Shown: in pieces, positions 47,734 through 59,546 of the stretch
Layout of the letters: every line of letters starts with the position of its first letter
Position numbering within the stretch: the first letter of the stretch is position 1
Program-made: the position numbers and the translations under genes
Source: Aquanectria penicillioides
Lineage: Eukaryota > Ascomycota > Sordariomycetes > Hypocreales > Nectriaceae
Direction: 5' to 3'
Assembly: GCA_003415625.1 (NCBI GenBank)
Contig: PYIU01000005.1
Coordinates: 563,001-627,000, forward strand
Length of the DNA stretch: 64,000 nt
Notes under the pieces: generated by a model
What the model saw: the letters and a program-made list of their open reading frames with translations, nothing else
Databases searched by the model: none
What the model was told of the DNA's origin: nothing

Positions 47734-50700
47734 GGCGCCGAGTTTTTAGCTCGAAAATTCGGTCGGCGGATGACGAGGGCCCCCGGAAAATCAAGCAACC
47801 ACCAGCGCCAGAACAGCGCGCTAAGCAACTTTTTGGTGGAGCTCTTCCTCTTTCGACTAACCCCAGTCTCGAGGGAAGAAGAGCAGAAGAAGCCGTCGAA
47901 GCAGCAGAAGAAACACACAGCGGGCCGGAAGCTTATCGTCTGGGCCAGCAGGCAACAAACAGCAAAGGACAAACGACGCTTCTCATCCGCACAACCTGCT
48001 CTACGCACCTTCTGTATACCCTCTGCGCTCTGGCGGGGGATCCTGTGCTGCTGCGCGCGCAGAGCTAACTTACCTCCTTTGCGCAAAAGGCGTCGGCCGC
48101 CCACAAATCCAAACCCACCATGCAAAGATGACGGGGGGACGCAAGGCACCAAAGCGCGGGTCAGCGATGGCACCGCCAGCTGGCTGGCAAACCGGTAGTT
48201 ACCCAAGCCCAAGGCGACTGCGCCAGAGCGGCAGCTTCTGACTGTGTCGCTGGCTGGCTGGTAGACGTGCGCGCGATTACCACGGGTTGTGAAGCAAAGC
48301 CTAAGGGCAAGACGGCGGCGGCGGCGGCGACGACGACGACGAAGAAGCTGGTGATGCACAACAGAGCAGAGGGAGATTGTCGCGAAGTTTTTCTTTCTCC
48401 TGGGAGGATGCAGAAAAGAAACGCCCGCCAGCACACTGACATACACAACGCGACATGAGATGGAGAGAGCAGCCCTGGACCACCAACGCCGCTTTTTTGG
48501 GATTCCCTCGTCTGGGGAGATGCGTCCAGCGCACCGGAGCGTGACCTCGACGAAAACGAGGGCCCATTGGGTCTGGTTCCTGTTACAACCGTACCGTAGC
48601 CTATCCTGGTACTATGTATCGACCTGGGACCGCCGCCTGCCTGCCCTTCTGTGTGCTGACCTAACTCGTGATGGGCATGGGCGGCGCAGAGGTGAAAATT
48701 CCCAGGGACCACCTCCCAGAGTCCCAGCCCATGATGGACCCGTGGGCCAGACAGGGATAGACAGGGATCGGTGCCAGTGCCTAGCCATGCATGGCGAGGG
48801 CGGTGGGCGCTAGTGGCAGTGAGACATGGATGGGACAGACAGATTTCAGCACCAAATCCAGTGACACACGACAAGCAGCGACCCAGTTCTCTGCCCTGGC
48901 CCGGGTCCCAGGTCCCCATGCCACATTGACCTGCCGGCCACCGATTGTCTCTTGGTATACAACATGGCTGGCTAGTTGAGCATGTTGTTTGGATGGGGGA
49001 GGTGTGAGGGAGGGTCTCATCCGCTTCCTTCGTGGGGCCACTATGAATTCATCTCCTTTCCGTCATCAGAAGCCTAGGCTTGAGCTCGATGATACCCGAG
49101 CCCTGTTCTCAGATCAAGCCATGATGAGCTCCCGGAGGGGGGCTCAGTTGCCGTCGATACATCAAGACATAGTTTTGGGGTGCGGGACTCGCCATGCCCG
49201 ATGCAGCAGCACCACAACATGGAAGCCTAAGCCTCTCTGCCAGTGTCTCTGAGTGGTGCTCGTGAGTAAGACAAATCAAGCTCGCGGGTGTGCGAGACGC
49301 CTGGTTGACCTGCATCACCTTCGGTTTTTTGGTTTTTTTTTCCCTTTCATCATGATCGGCGCCAGAGCACGCTCGATTCGGAGCATTGACTTCCGCTACT
49401 TCAGTTCAAGAATGTGCCATCCATCCAAGCTTACCCATGCCACCCTCACAACGGCCATCGCTCGGCGTCACAATGATCATGTGCCCCCCCTCCATGTCCC
49501 ATGCCGTTCTTCAAATCTGTTTTTTTTTCTTTTGTGCGTCCCCTCCAACATAAGCCAGTGTCACGACCTTGCGTTCGTTCGTGCGCAAGTACAACGTCCA
49601 ACATGCAGTAGGCACAGCTCGCGGTCAGCACCCTGGTGCACGGATGATCCGGGATGTGTTGCATGGTCCGAACCCTCCTCGTCAGGGCGGCTTCCCCGTC
49701 GCTTCGCGCAAGAGGCCTAACTTGTCCATCGAGTTACGTTGCGCCCATTACCCCATACCCATTCTTCACATGTGTGTTCGTCGAAAATGACGGTACTTCG
49801 TACTCACTTATCAGAACCACGAATCCAAGGCTCAAACCCAATACAGGATGGTTCCACCCTTGTCCAGCCCGTGACGCTTGCGCAGAGAGAGCGGAGCCAG
49901 GTACCATTTGGAGCTTTTCACCGCCTTGAGCTTGCTTCTTGTGCCGGTAGCATCACTTTTAGTCATGGTTCCTCCGATCGCGGGTGCTATCGTCGAATCG
50001 TCGAACACTCCGCTTTGCCCTGGCGGTGAGGCCACCACGATCCAGCGCGTGCATACAGCTCCGCTCCACAGACGAGCACCCCTGTGGCCATCAACGTTGA
50101 GTGCGTCGTCTTCCTCCCCCAGAGCCCCAGAGCTGCAACCTCGCTATGCGGTGGTAGTTGTTGAATCTTCGGCACTCGTTCAGGGCTTGAGGTTTGCTCT
50201 AATCTATTTTGGGAAGAAATCCGAGATATTGGGTAACGCAGACCGCTTGGGGCAAACCCGGAGAGGACGGGTGGGTGTACTTGGCTCCAAGGTGCACAAC
50301 GCAGAGGTGTGCACCCAGCGTCAAACTGGTGGCTGACAGAAATCCTCGTCATCCTCGAAAAACCGTGCGTCGACGCATCTCGTCACTGGTGGCACAAGGG
50401 CCAAGCAGATGGGCAGCTGAACAAATTGAAGCTTGGCCTGCTCAGGTTTGTGGATGAGCTCCACGACCCCTGTACCTGACCCGGGGAGGGCCTGAGACAA
50501 GATCTGCCCAAAAAAGAACACCCATTGTGGCCTGGAATTTTTGGCATCCTTCGTCCCATGCAGCACGCGCTAGGTACGTACCTCATACGCAAATACGCAA
50601 TACGCACCATGCACCACGAAAAAAAACGGCAAACGGGTGGCGGGAGGCGGGAGCAGGAACGACCTGCCGCTAGCCAACCACAGCTCCAATATTGAGCATA

Positions 50701-51280
50701 GATCTGCACGCGCTTTAGTGACTGCCCAAATTACCCACTTGCATCCGCTTCGCTTAGAAGCTTGCTCCCGAGCTCTTATCCGGCCGCAAAGCTTACCCTA
50801 GACTATCATGTTTTGTTCGCGATGTCATCATGATTCATTTGAAGCAAAGACTGGTTTGCATGACCTCGCCCTTCTTGCAGTTTGGTAAAGAAAGGACATT
50901 TTGATATTGTGGATGGGCGGTGTATTTGTGTTGGCTATTCATTCGCTTTGCTGAGACCGCCGTGCTATGGTGTTTTGCCATTACTTCTTAGCCACTGGTT
51001 GTAGCCTCACCTTGTCAATCGAAGCATCACCACAGCCTCTACTCAGACAAGCCTCCCAAGACAATAAATGAATATTTACACCTACTCTTTCCCGCACACT
51101 AGAAATGAATAGATCCTACAGAGCACTGTGAATCACTGACAAGGTTGATACCTCGAAGGGCAAGAGCGATCAACACATAGTCATGTTGGCACTTTTCTCT
51201 GCCTGCACGAGGCAAACTATTCGTCACCAACCGATCGAGTCACTTCGAAGAAATTCAGTAGAGTGCTGATTAGTGTCAAC
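47734..51280. other. Long gene-poor intergenic region (3.5 kb)
   Basis: Divergent gap between Rxt3 and the nucleotidyltransferase gene. Frames up to about 340 codons occur near 47415-48446 on the minus strand, but they overlap the Rxt3 leader, are Arg/Pro/Ser-rich and show no domain. A CGG/CGA-type trinucleotide stretch lies at 48309-48345. Long transcript leaders are the most economical explanation. Confidence 0.45.
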
Positions 51281-52446
51281 ATGCCGCCTTCATTGCGTCT
51301 TGGCGACCATGTTGAGGCCATTCATTTCCGTCAAAATGGCCCGTTAGATGAATCATTCAGGCCATTTAATAATGGCCCCACGAAAACTTATCCCTCTCTC
51401 TGCCCCAATGAAACGAGCCGAGTGCTTCTTTTCCCAGGCTCGTTTAACCCACCACATCAAGGCCACCTCGATCTTCTCCGACACGTTTTCGAAAATGCGG
51501 GCGAGGACCTTAACATCATTGCCGCGATTATTATCATGACAGATGATGAAAGGGTCGAGGCTAAACTAAGTACCGAAATGGATGCCATCGTCTTCTCTCG
51601 AGAACAACGGGTGAATCTTTGGAGGGGTGTCCACACAATTCTGGACTGGGCATGGGTATACGACAGACTCGAAGCTAGTTGGACTGAGTTTCGTGTCGAG
51701 TTGATTAGCCGTACCAAGAAACATGGACTGGACCTCAAGTTTGTTATGCTGGGAGGGCCTGATAACATTGGCACACAGGGAATCCCGGACCCGCAGTACT
51801 GGAACTGTCCAGACATCATCACCAGTGATGTATCCCGTCCAGTCGACTTCCGTTATCCAAACTCTTTGCGACAGATACCTGGTTGTTCAATGTGGGAGAA
51901 ACCCATAGTTGATCGTGGGAGATTGGCGAGGCAGATGAGAGCGAAGCTCCTCGGAAGGTCTGACACAAGTAAGATCGCTCTCAACCTCAAACTGGTCTTA
52001 GAATTAACTAATTGGTATTTTAATAGTGATTGATGAAGCTGTGTCTTTAACCATTGCCAAACTTGACACTGTCTGGACTTGCAGGAGGCTAAGGAAGCCT
52101 AGAGGGCTCGTTCGCTTTGTCCCAACACTCACGGGGTCCAGATCAAGTGATCCTCCTAGTTCGACCCAAGTCCGAAACATAATTGCACGCCCATCTATGA
52201 GGAAAGTGATGGAGGAGTTACAAGGCACTGCACTTAGTGGAGGGATTCTTGCTGAGTACATCTGTCAGCGCTTAGCAAACGCAGACCGGGTAAGTGGACA
52301 TTGCCAAACAAAATGGTAGATCAACGGGAATTAATGAGCTCCTCAAGAAAATACTCAATAGTTATTCTAACCAAGTTCTCCTATGCTAGAGAGGGCCTAT
52401 GTGTGCTGGAGTAGCTGACCCAAATGGCCACATCGATGTGAAATAG
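51281..52446 (+). CDS. NMNAT/cytidylyltransferase-like nucleotidyltransferase, 335 aa, 3 exons
   Basis: Probable nucleotidyl transferase of the (T/H)xGH superfamily, closest in layout to nicotinamide mononucleotide adenylyltransferases. LLFPGSFNPPHQGHLDLLRHV carries the nucleotide-binding GSFNPPHxGH (53-62). SSTQVRNI (274-279) is the ISSTxxR phosphate-binding motif. LKFVMLGGPDNI fits the central strand. Exons are 51281-51968, 52027-52289 and 52390-52446. The second intron (100 nt; GTAAGT donor, TTCTAACC branch, TAG acceptor) swaps a short readthrough tail for RGPMCAGVADPNGHIDVK. If it is not spliced, the protein ends at 52319. The N-terminal 48 residues are not conserved. The metabolite is not certain. 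Confidence 0.78.
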
Positions 52447-52724
52447 TCTTAACCACTTCTATCTTCTCAAATGCAATTCGTCTTTATTCACGCGAACGAA
52501 CGGTTGACTAAAATAACAGAAAGAACTAAATCAATGAGAAATGGAAAGGAAACACAGTGATATGTGAACAAGTCAGATAGAACCCTGAAATGATTGTGAG
52601 TTAAGGAAATAGGGCGTCACAACACCCATGAGAAAGGAAGGAAATAAACAAATAAAGAGCCTAGAAAGAAGGACTAGAGGCAGCCAAGCCAAGACAAAAT
52701 AAGTTACACCGAAAAAAAGCTTGG

Positions 52725-53682
52725 TCATTCCTTTGAACGGCCTGACTTTTCACGGCAGTGGGGAAACTTAACCCTATGCGTTTTCAACCTGTCGGGCCTT
52801 CCTAAGGAAGCATTGCAAACTGGGCATGTGACGCGAGGGTCAGGCAGTTTTAAGGCCTTAGCTTGTAACGGATGATGGACCCAAAGGTGCCTGTTCAGAC
52901 CCTTCTTTTCGGAATCTCTGAAATCGCAGCCTTCGACGTGGCATTTGCAAGGCCGTGTGTGAAGTCTCATATGCTTGCTGCTCTATGTTACTCATGTGGA
53001 CTTTTCGGCACAGAGTCTCGCACTCACTTGTAATCTCTATTTGTACGGAACCATTTATCATGGTCTGCGCAATATAAACCTCCTGTTTGATAATCATCTG
53101 AGGGGCGTACTAGTTAGCCTTTGTTGGGGTTCTGAAGGGCACAACACCTCACCTGTTTGACCGAATGAAATACAAAGTTGAGAACTCCCAGTTCCTGACT
53201 CCGCTTGTGAATCAGTCACCCCAGAAGCCTGGGGATGAAGCCCGAATTCACGAGACTGGCCCCCCGACTATGTGGGGGGGCTGGAGTTGGAAATAAAGGA
53301 GTTCGAGGTCGTTAGAGTGCTGGGAGTTTGCAAACCATAATAGGAGGGGCTACCGCAATGAAAAGAAGTTGAATGTTGGGAGTATGAAACAGGGCTGCTA
53401 GGAAGGTTATGTTGTGAGACATAGGAAGGTATGGAGTATGGATCCTCATAGTGGCCGGGATCATGATAAGCTTGATCACTTTCGACGACTGAGAAACTTG
53501 GACTGGTGGGTAAGAATTGTTCTGCGATCGCGTCCCACCTAGGGTCATCCAAAGTTGACTGAACCTCTACAAGAAGTTAGAGGTGCACGTTGCTTACTTT
53601 CATTGAAGTACATACGCTGGTCCATCCAGAGGTCGTCAAGGTCAATATTATCCACCATCAATGAAACTGAAGACCATTGCAT
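52725..53682 (-). CDS. C2H2 zinc-finger protein, about 246 codons, 4-5 exons, in-frame stop unresolved
   Basis: Probable DNA-binding protein. The C-terminal exons code three finger-like units: LYCADHDKWFRTNRDYNKHM, CHVEGCDFRDSEKKGLNRH and CPVCNASLGRPDRLKTHR. Exon 1 is 53682-53616 (MQWSSVSLMVDNIDLDDLW), followed by a 49-nt intron. The middle part, 53566-53153, is rich in Ser, Tyr and Pro. The last exons are 53097-53028 and 52977-52725, with introns of 56 and 50 nt. All phases fit if 53566-53153 is one block, but that block has a TAG at 53268-53270, between a 7-base and a 6-base homopolymer. Either an unseen intron lies there, the homopolymers are miscounted, or the gene is broken. It is divergent from the deaminase gene. 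Confidence 0.65.
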
Positions 53683-54596
53683 GATGCACTATTTTGTCTG
53701 CGTCGGTCAATTTACAACTTTCAGAACAAGAATTAGGATAAAATTAGCAAGGAAAATGGCCGAGTGTGATAGACTGGTAACGTACTTCCGAAAAGCTGAG
53801 AGGTTGCCTTCCACGATCTGCATTTATGCCACGAGGGAATTCACAATAAGGCTTTGATTGAGCGATTGAGTCAAAAGGAGCGAAGCAAAGATAGAACTAT
53901 GGGGATTCTGGGTTCTAAAGAAGAAAAATATTCAGATCATGACGGTTAATCGACGGGTTTTTATACTCGTAGACCATTCTCATCTCCTATGTCCGGAGAG
54001 TCAGTTATCCCGCTTGGAATGCCCACCAGGCTTGCCAAACGTCTCAATTGCGGAGCGCGCACAATGGCAAACTGTAAAAAGGGAGTTCTATGTTGGTCGA
54101 GACCAAAGCCTGATCGCCTTTTGGCAGCACTTTCCTCAGCGAGGCGCCCAAAATGGCGAATGGAACGTTGGTGATGCAGACACTGCATTCGTGATTGGCG
54201 TTCTCGAACATGGTAGTGTGAGGGCCCCTTTGATCGAACCCGCTGCAGCAATGTTCTGACGTGGGCGTCCGGCCCCACGTTCCATTATCTTCTAACATGT
54301 TCGGCTTGGGTTGACAGAGCCTGGTCGGCGGATGCGATTTGGTAAAATTAAGGTGCTACATCACCCAACGTTTGTTGTGGAGAATAAATAAGAGAGAGTA
54401 TTCCCGTCAGATGTAAAGAGAATGAATATTGGCACGCAACTATTGCCATAGATTGGTAAAGAAGAATCTCTTTTCTGCTAAACTACTTGCCCAGACGAAA
54501 TTTCTGCTTTCGCACTATGATGGCTGAGTTAAGTACGATGGCATGGATCGAAAACTCCAATTATTCCCAGACTGAACATCAGTAGCAACCATTCCC
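53683..54596. promoter_or_regulatory. Divergent intergenic, zinc-finger and deaminase genes
   Basis: 914 bp, AT-leaning. Frames around 53939-54278 on both strands have no recognisable domain. A possible upstream ATG exon for the deaminase (about 54518-54533, MMAEL) with a GTACG donor was noted but not adopted. Confidence 0.45.
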
Positions 54597-56150
54597 ATGA
54601 GACCCAAGGTTATGCACAGATTCTATGAGCCTGGTGTACTCTTGAAGGCCTTGACCTCTGCTACAATAAAGACGGCCAATTTTGCTCAGATTGAGGCAGC
54701 AATTGATGCCAGTGATGACGGAGAAGTTTACAAAGCCTTTGTATATAAGCTCGCCCACATGTGCGATAGCGCCAAAGGTGCGCCAACCATCACCGCCTTC
54801 TACATCTTGCAAGAAGACGATGATCTTGTGCAATACTGGTTCGCATCAAACCAACGCACTCACCTGGAGTTGGAAGACACCAAGTCGTACCTACAGGGAC
54901 TGTTTGACAAAGTTAGAAATGGCCAGGACAGTTCAATCAGATTGCTCAGTAAGTCGCTTTTGATTGACGTCTTGGCCTTTAACAGACCACGAGTGGTTGT
55001 CTACATCCGTCAAATAATGACCCAGGCAACTCGATGCATTGACTTATGCTTCGATAATCTGGATGATGAACAAAGTGAGTTGCAAGGTTGATTGGGGATG
55101 GCCAATACGAGGCTTGGCGATACAGACTGACCCGCAAAAGATGTTGTCCTCGGGAAGACCCTGGGGCTCTTAATCAACTGTGCAGATTTTGACACATCTT
55201 CGACCTCCTCGAATCAAGATTGTGAGATTTCTCGGCCTGCTCTCAATACTCTGGTAGTTGAATACTGATTTGTTGAAGTTTCCGAAAAATGCTACAAACT
55301 GATCCTCCAGCTTCAATGGATCCAAGACTCACTATCAGGGAAACTCATAGAAGAGCGCGCCCGCGCAGGCCGTGCAATGCTTGGAGTACCAAGCGAAGAG
55401 TGTTGGTCAGAGCTGCAACACATGATCAATCGCACAGTAGCATATGCGCATTCAGTCAAATTCCTACTAAGAGCAAAGGAAAAATGGCCTGCTCTATTCG
55501 AACGCTTCGAAATATCGTTCTACGAATCAAGCCAGAAGATGCGATTGCCGCTTCGACAGAAAAGCCAAACTGCCGAGGGAATAGTTGGCCGGATAACGAG
55601 CGAACCGGGCGACATGAAAACATTTCGAGATTTCGTTCGCGAACTCCAATTGTTCCAGTTGGACAAATCGATACAAGAAGAATACAAACGGGCTTCCTTC
55701 CGTCCCTATGTTCACTGCGAGGTCCTGCTTCTAGACGAATTAGACAAGCAGGGGCTTTTGGAACCGAGGAATTTCTTCAACAACACAATGTACATTGGCA
55801 GCAGCAAGCCGACTTGCAAACTCTGCGACCACTACTTTGACATTCACGATTCCAAAGTCGGACGTCGATCCACCCACGGAAACATGTATCTCTCCTGGCG
55901 CTTCCCAGATGTCCTCGTTACCCAGGGTCAAGAAGGGGAGAAGAAAAGAGAGAAAATGCTCAATAGAGTACTCCAAAGGGTACGAAGGGATGCAATTGAA
56001 ATTGTCAAGAAGAAAGTCCCATCTAGCTATAGGGTACAAGATTCCTTTACTCACTCGGCAGTATTGCCACAAGATTTGCTGTCAGACTATGGATCGGACG
56101 AGGACTCTGATGATCTAGCTTCTATGCTGGGACAGCTTGATCTGAACTAA
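54597..56150 (+). CDS. OTT_1508-like nucleic-acid/nucleotide deaminase family protein, 476 aa, 3 exons
   Basis: Fungal member of a deaminase superfamily branch whose other members include domains of bacterial polymorphic toxins; the fungal role is unknown. The zinc site is visible as YVHCEVLLL (His332, Glu334) and, 30 residues on, YIGSSKPTCKLC (Cys366, Cys369), giving the H-x-E...C-x2-C pattern. The N-terminal 300 residues are all-helical, as in fungal relatives. Exons are 54597-55074, 55141-55221 and 55279-56150, with introns of 66 and 57 nt. All are GT-AG and the phases agree (1431 nt). The C terminus is acidic (SDYGSDEDSDDLASM). The start is uncertain because a small upstream exon is possible. 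Activity on DNA, RNA or free bases cannot be told. Confidence 0.75.
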
Positions 56151-56470
56151 GATGTACTGGCAATACCTTGGGGATGGTGGAGAAATTATGGGGTTGAAAT
56201 AAGAGATGGTGAGAGCTTAGTGGTAAGGGTGTATTTAGGATTATATACACTCTGTGACTTCATTTTGTAAACTCTCCTTTGCTTCTCAACACCTGGATTC
56301 AAATCCACAGCACTGTTTCGTCGGGAAGTTGTTTTGGTGGGCTTGGCTCTGTGATGCCAATACACTTTCTTTGGCTTTTCCACACCTTGCGCCCTTGCGC
56401 CATTGTCTATTCAATACCAAGTTGCAACAGGAAATACATAAATATTACCGATTGAGTCTTAAAAAGAACC
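56151..56470. other. Short intergenic between convergent genes
   Basis: 320 bp of AT-rich 3' flanks; nothing recognised. Confidence 0.6.
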
Positions 56471-57505
56471 TTACGATAAGATAAGAGCGACACTAACAGA
56501 GATAACCAAAAAGGTAGCGCCCATTCCCTTGGATGTTGGGCGTAGGCTAGCCCCTGAGTTTTTGGACCCATTTGTGGAACTTGATCCTGAAGCATCAGCC
56601 GTTGCCGTGCTATCCGAGCCACTCCCCTTCTTCACGCTCGCCGCAGTAATTGTATAGACTTTACTGTCACCCGCATTTGTGTAACTAAAAACGGTCCCGC
56701 TTGCTGGGGCGGTCATAGTGCCCGCGATGTTGGATAGGGTCGCGGTGCCGCTCTTGGGCAGGTCACTCGGGTTGTAGAAAGTGCTGACCGCAGTGAAGCT
56801 GAGATCCTTCTTACAGTCGTAGCTGGACATGTATGGGGCGCAGGATGAGAAGGGCATCTGGTAAACGGACTCGAGCTGTTCGACAAAGGACAACCCGACA
56901 ATAGATGGATCTGTGTCTGGGCAAACCCCGTAGATTCTGCGCCATGTTAGTTGTCGTGTCACCTCGCGAATATCCAGGAAATTCCCATACGCTGAAAGAC
57001 CGCCACTAATCTCGCAGCATTCACAAGCGCTAAGCTTGTTAACGGTGTCTAAAGTGTCTCGTTCAAGAATCGAGGTCGAGTTGATACAGCTCGTACCTTC
57101 GTTGGCGGACTCCAAAAACGCCTTGTAAACCTTGCCCAGGTTGCACGAGCAAGCATCTTTGGCATCATCTGGAGCTGGGAAGTACGGCAGAGGGAGCTTG
57201 CCTGTGGAGCACTGGGAAAGGTATTGAAGGACGTATTCCTGATATTCGCACTCGTAGACACGGTTCCAGCAGTTGGCGGCGTAGCAGTTGATGTTCTCGA
57301 TGTAGAAGACGCATCCGCAGGCGATAGTCTCCAACGAGCTGCCGTCTTTTCGGGCACTGTCTAGACATGTCTGGCTACTTGCTGATGCTTTGTTCAAGCA
57401 AGTTTGGAGACCTGAAGCATCAGCACAACCGATGGTGGTGAGATTAGCAGTAGCGGCGTTGACAACTGTCAATGAAGCGAGGAAGACTGTCGACTGGAAC
57501 AACAT
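56471..57505 (-). CDS. Secreted GPI-anchored Cys-rich protein, 326 aa spliced (344 unspliced)
   Basis: Probable cell-wall protein. The ATG at 57505 opens MLFQSTVFLASLTVVNAA, a signal peptide. The middle holds about 20 Cys in pairs such as CGC, CSC and CECC, the pattern of fungal surface Cys-rich proteins. The C terminus is Ser/Thr/Gly-rich and ends in a hydrophobic tail (GATFLVISVSVALILS) suited to GPI attachment. A 54-nt intron is likely at 56990-56937 (GTATGG donor, ACTAAC branch, GCAG acceptor), joining GGLSA to IYGVCPDTDPS. Because its length is a multiple of three and it has no stop, the gene reads open either way. I do not recognise a named family beyond this architecture. Confidence 0.78.
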   Translation of the reverse strand: MLFQSTVFLASLTVVNAATANLTTIGCADASGLQTCLNKASASSQTCLDSARKDGSSLETIACGCVFYIENINCYAANCWNRVYECEYQEYVLQYLSQCSTGKLPLPYFPAPDDAKDACSCNLGKVYKAFLESANEGTSCINSTSILERDTLDTVNKLSACECCEISGGLSAYGNFLDIREVTRQLTWRRIYGVCPDTDPSIVGLSFVEQLESVYQMPFSSCAPYMSSYDCKKDLSFTAVSTFYNPSDLPKSGTATLSNIAGTMTAPASGTVFSYTNAGDSKVYTITAASVKKGSGSDSTATADASGSSSTNGSKNSGASLRPTSKGMGATFLVISVSVALILS

Positions 57506-59546
57506 GATGGCTGTGACCAATGCACGCAATAAAAAATGCGACTATACGGATAGAGATCTACTGGAACATGAGAAGACGGCGAGCGCCCTTAAAAGGCTGG
57601 ACTCTTTACACTAACAGGAGGCCCCGTTCTCTGGCAAGTTTTTGCCGAGACGGCGTGAAGTGAGCCACCATCGTCACAAATTCCACCGGACATTGTTCCC
57701 AATCGGAAATAAGGGTCTCAACTCCCTTCTTCAGCAGACATTGAAAGCCATGAATTCCGATTGGGGTGGAGTATTGAAATGACGCTAGTAACCCTCACAA
57801 CTTGCCTAACCCAAATCAGCACCTCGTCGTTGGGCGAAAACATTCAGACACAACGCGGAACGTCTAATGTCCCCACCCAGGGATCTGCGTGAATGGCAAT
57901 GACTTGGACCATGAATCTTCTAATGTGGCTGTTGATAACGTCTAGGTTCTTCAAATACGATCTGTATAATTCTGTTGTGGTAAAATGTTGAGCACTGGCC
58001 ACTGTGATATTCTGAGCCTTCGGAGATGACATGCGAGATTGACCACGTGAATGAGTTTAAATTGAATAACGGTGAGTGTCCTGGCTAGTCCTCGCGTGTT
58101 GTGCTACCGCCGGGGCTTACTCTCCATGGGAAAATTTAGATGAATATTTGAAGCGCCTGTCTGCTAGCTGTGCGAGAAAGATGCCCAATATTCTGTGGAG
58201 AGTGGTGAGCTGCGCGGCCCCCATCAAGCTGAATAACTGATCGACAGTATGCATGCCGTGTTGAAACCTGAGTCCTGGCTGGAAACCTCGAGCCTAGCCA
58301 CACTATTTTCCTAGATCCCCACTTTGGGGTGCTATCTAGGTTTCCTAACCCGAACCTGGTGTCAATCATATAGTGGGGATAGTGTCATTTCCGAGATCTC
58401 TTGCCGAAAGACCCGGATTGGAGAACCCCGCCTCCCGTCATGTCAAAACTGTCGCTAAGACGACGGTGCTCCTAGACATGATACTCTATTTTTTTCCAGT
58501 ATAAGCGCTACCGAGGCTATGGTGTCATTTCTGCTGCCATTGGCCTACTACTGATTGTCAAGTGGTGCTTTCAAGGATATGAGGATGGGCAGGTCGGTGC
58601 TATGATGAGACTTCAGCCAGATGCCCTGTAAGCACCATGCTGAGAAGTATGAGAGAATATTTGATAAAATAAGGCTTCCTTCTACCAATGACCCCGTTTC
58701 AGTAATTCTGCCTTGTGCGACGGAACGAGCCGACAAGCTTTTGGCTGTGGAGAATGTTTCCAGAGGCCCCAATCAGAGTATGTCCACCCCTTGCAGAGGC
58801 CGAATAAGTTAATACGTCGCTGAAACATTTGTATGCCGGATATAATTCCGCACATGTCAAGGAAGCAGATCCATGGGCTTGAAATCTGCAAAGGAGGCAA
58901 GGCCCGGGCTACTGCTTGTAAGCCCAGGTTGACGTATACGCGGAGTGAGGGGTTGGTTGATGGAGGGTAGATTGAGCTTGAGAGCCTATGGACCTAAGGG
59001 TATTGGGGATTATGACTGGTTTAAGGAAATGAGTTGATATTGTATAGCGGTTGGATTTCTCTCGGACGTTTGTTCTTTTGGCTGGCTGTGAGCGGGAGTG
59101 GTTTGGGTGCCGTTCTAAGCGTTATAGCGGCTGGTTCCTGGAGTGTTAGCGCGTGTGTAGCTAAACTGGCTAAACGAGGCCGTCTACTGGTTCTCGAAGT
59201 TCCCCTAGCTTGAAAGACACAACCCAATTCTCGCTCTCTCTGTATATGCATCCAATCTCCATCCCCCCCCATTAATATCCCCATGCCACATCTAAATGCC
59301 GTTGCCAAGCTCTGAAGCCAAGAGGCTCCAGGAACGCCACCAAGGCGGGCGGAAGCAGGTCCGGGCAATCCGACCCCCCCACGCCACGTGAGCGCAGCGA
59401 ATCATGGGGTTGGCTGCTTGATTTGATTTGGTTCACAATCGCATCTCAACCTCAATCTGGCCTTGCCCATTCCCCATCAAACAACCATCGCCGTGGGCTC
59501 ATCAACTGCGACTGGTCCTTCCAAACCCCCCCCAATCCCGCCAAAG
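57506..59546. other. Intergenic with a gene remnant
   Basis: Outside the remnant at 58500-58932 I see no coding support. The right end (59400-59546) is the leader of the DUF6454 gene. Confidence 0.45.
58500..58932 (+). pseudogene. Possible remnant of an unrecognised multi-exon membrane-protein gene
   Basis: Three phase-compatible segments are bounded by good splice signals. Segment A is 58500-58627, after a TTTTTTTCCAG acceptor, with a hydrophobic GVISAAIGLLLIVKWCF stretch. Segment B is 58674-58777 (NDPVSVILPCATERADKLL). Segment C is 58862-58932, ending in TGA. The joining introns are 46 nt (GTAAGC...AAG) and 84 nt (GTATGT...AAG), and the sum is 303 nt. No start codon or upstream exon could be found, so the 5' part is missing or beyond recognition. 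I do not recognise the family. The fit of phases could still be chance. Confidence 0.3.

Noticed and set aside
47415..48446. 343-codon minus-strand frame upstream of Rxt3
   Set aside because: It overlaps the Rxt3 start in another frame, is Arg/Pro/Ser-rich, has no domain and is best seen as leader or promoter sequence.
56281..56310. T-arm-like sequence GGATTCAAATCC
   Set aside because: The two stem halves do not pair and no D or anticodon arm is present.
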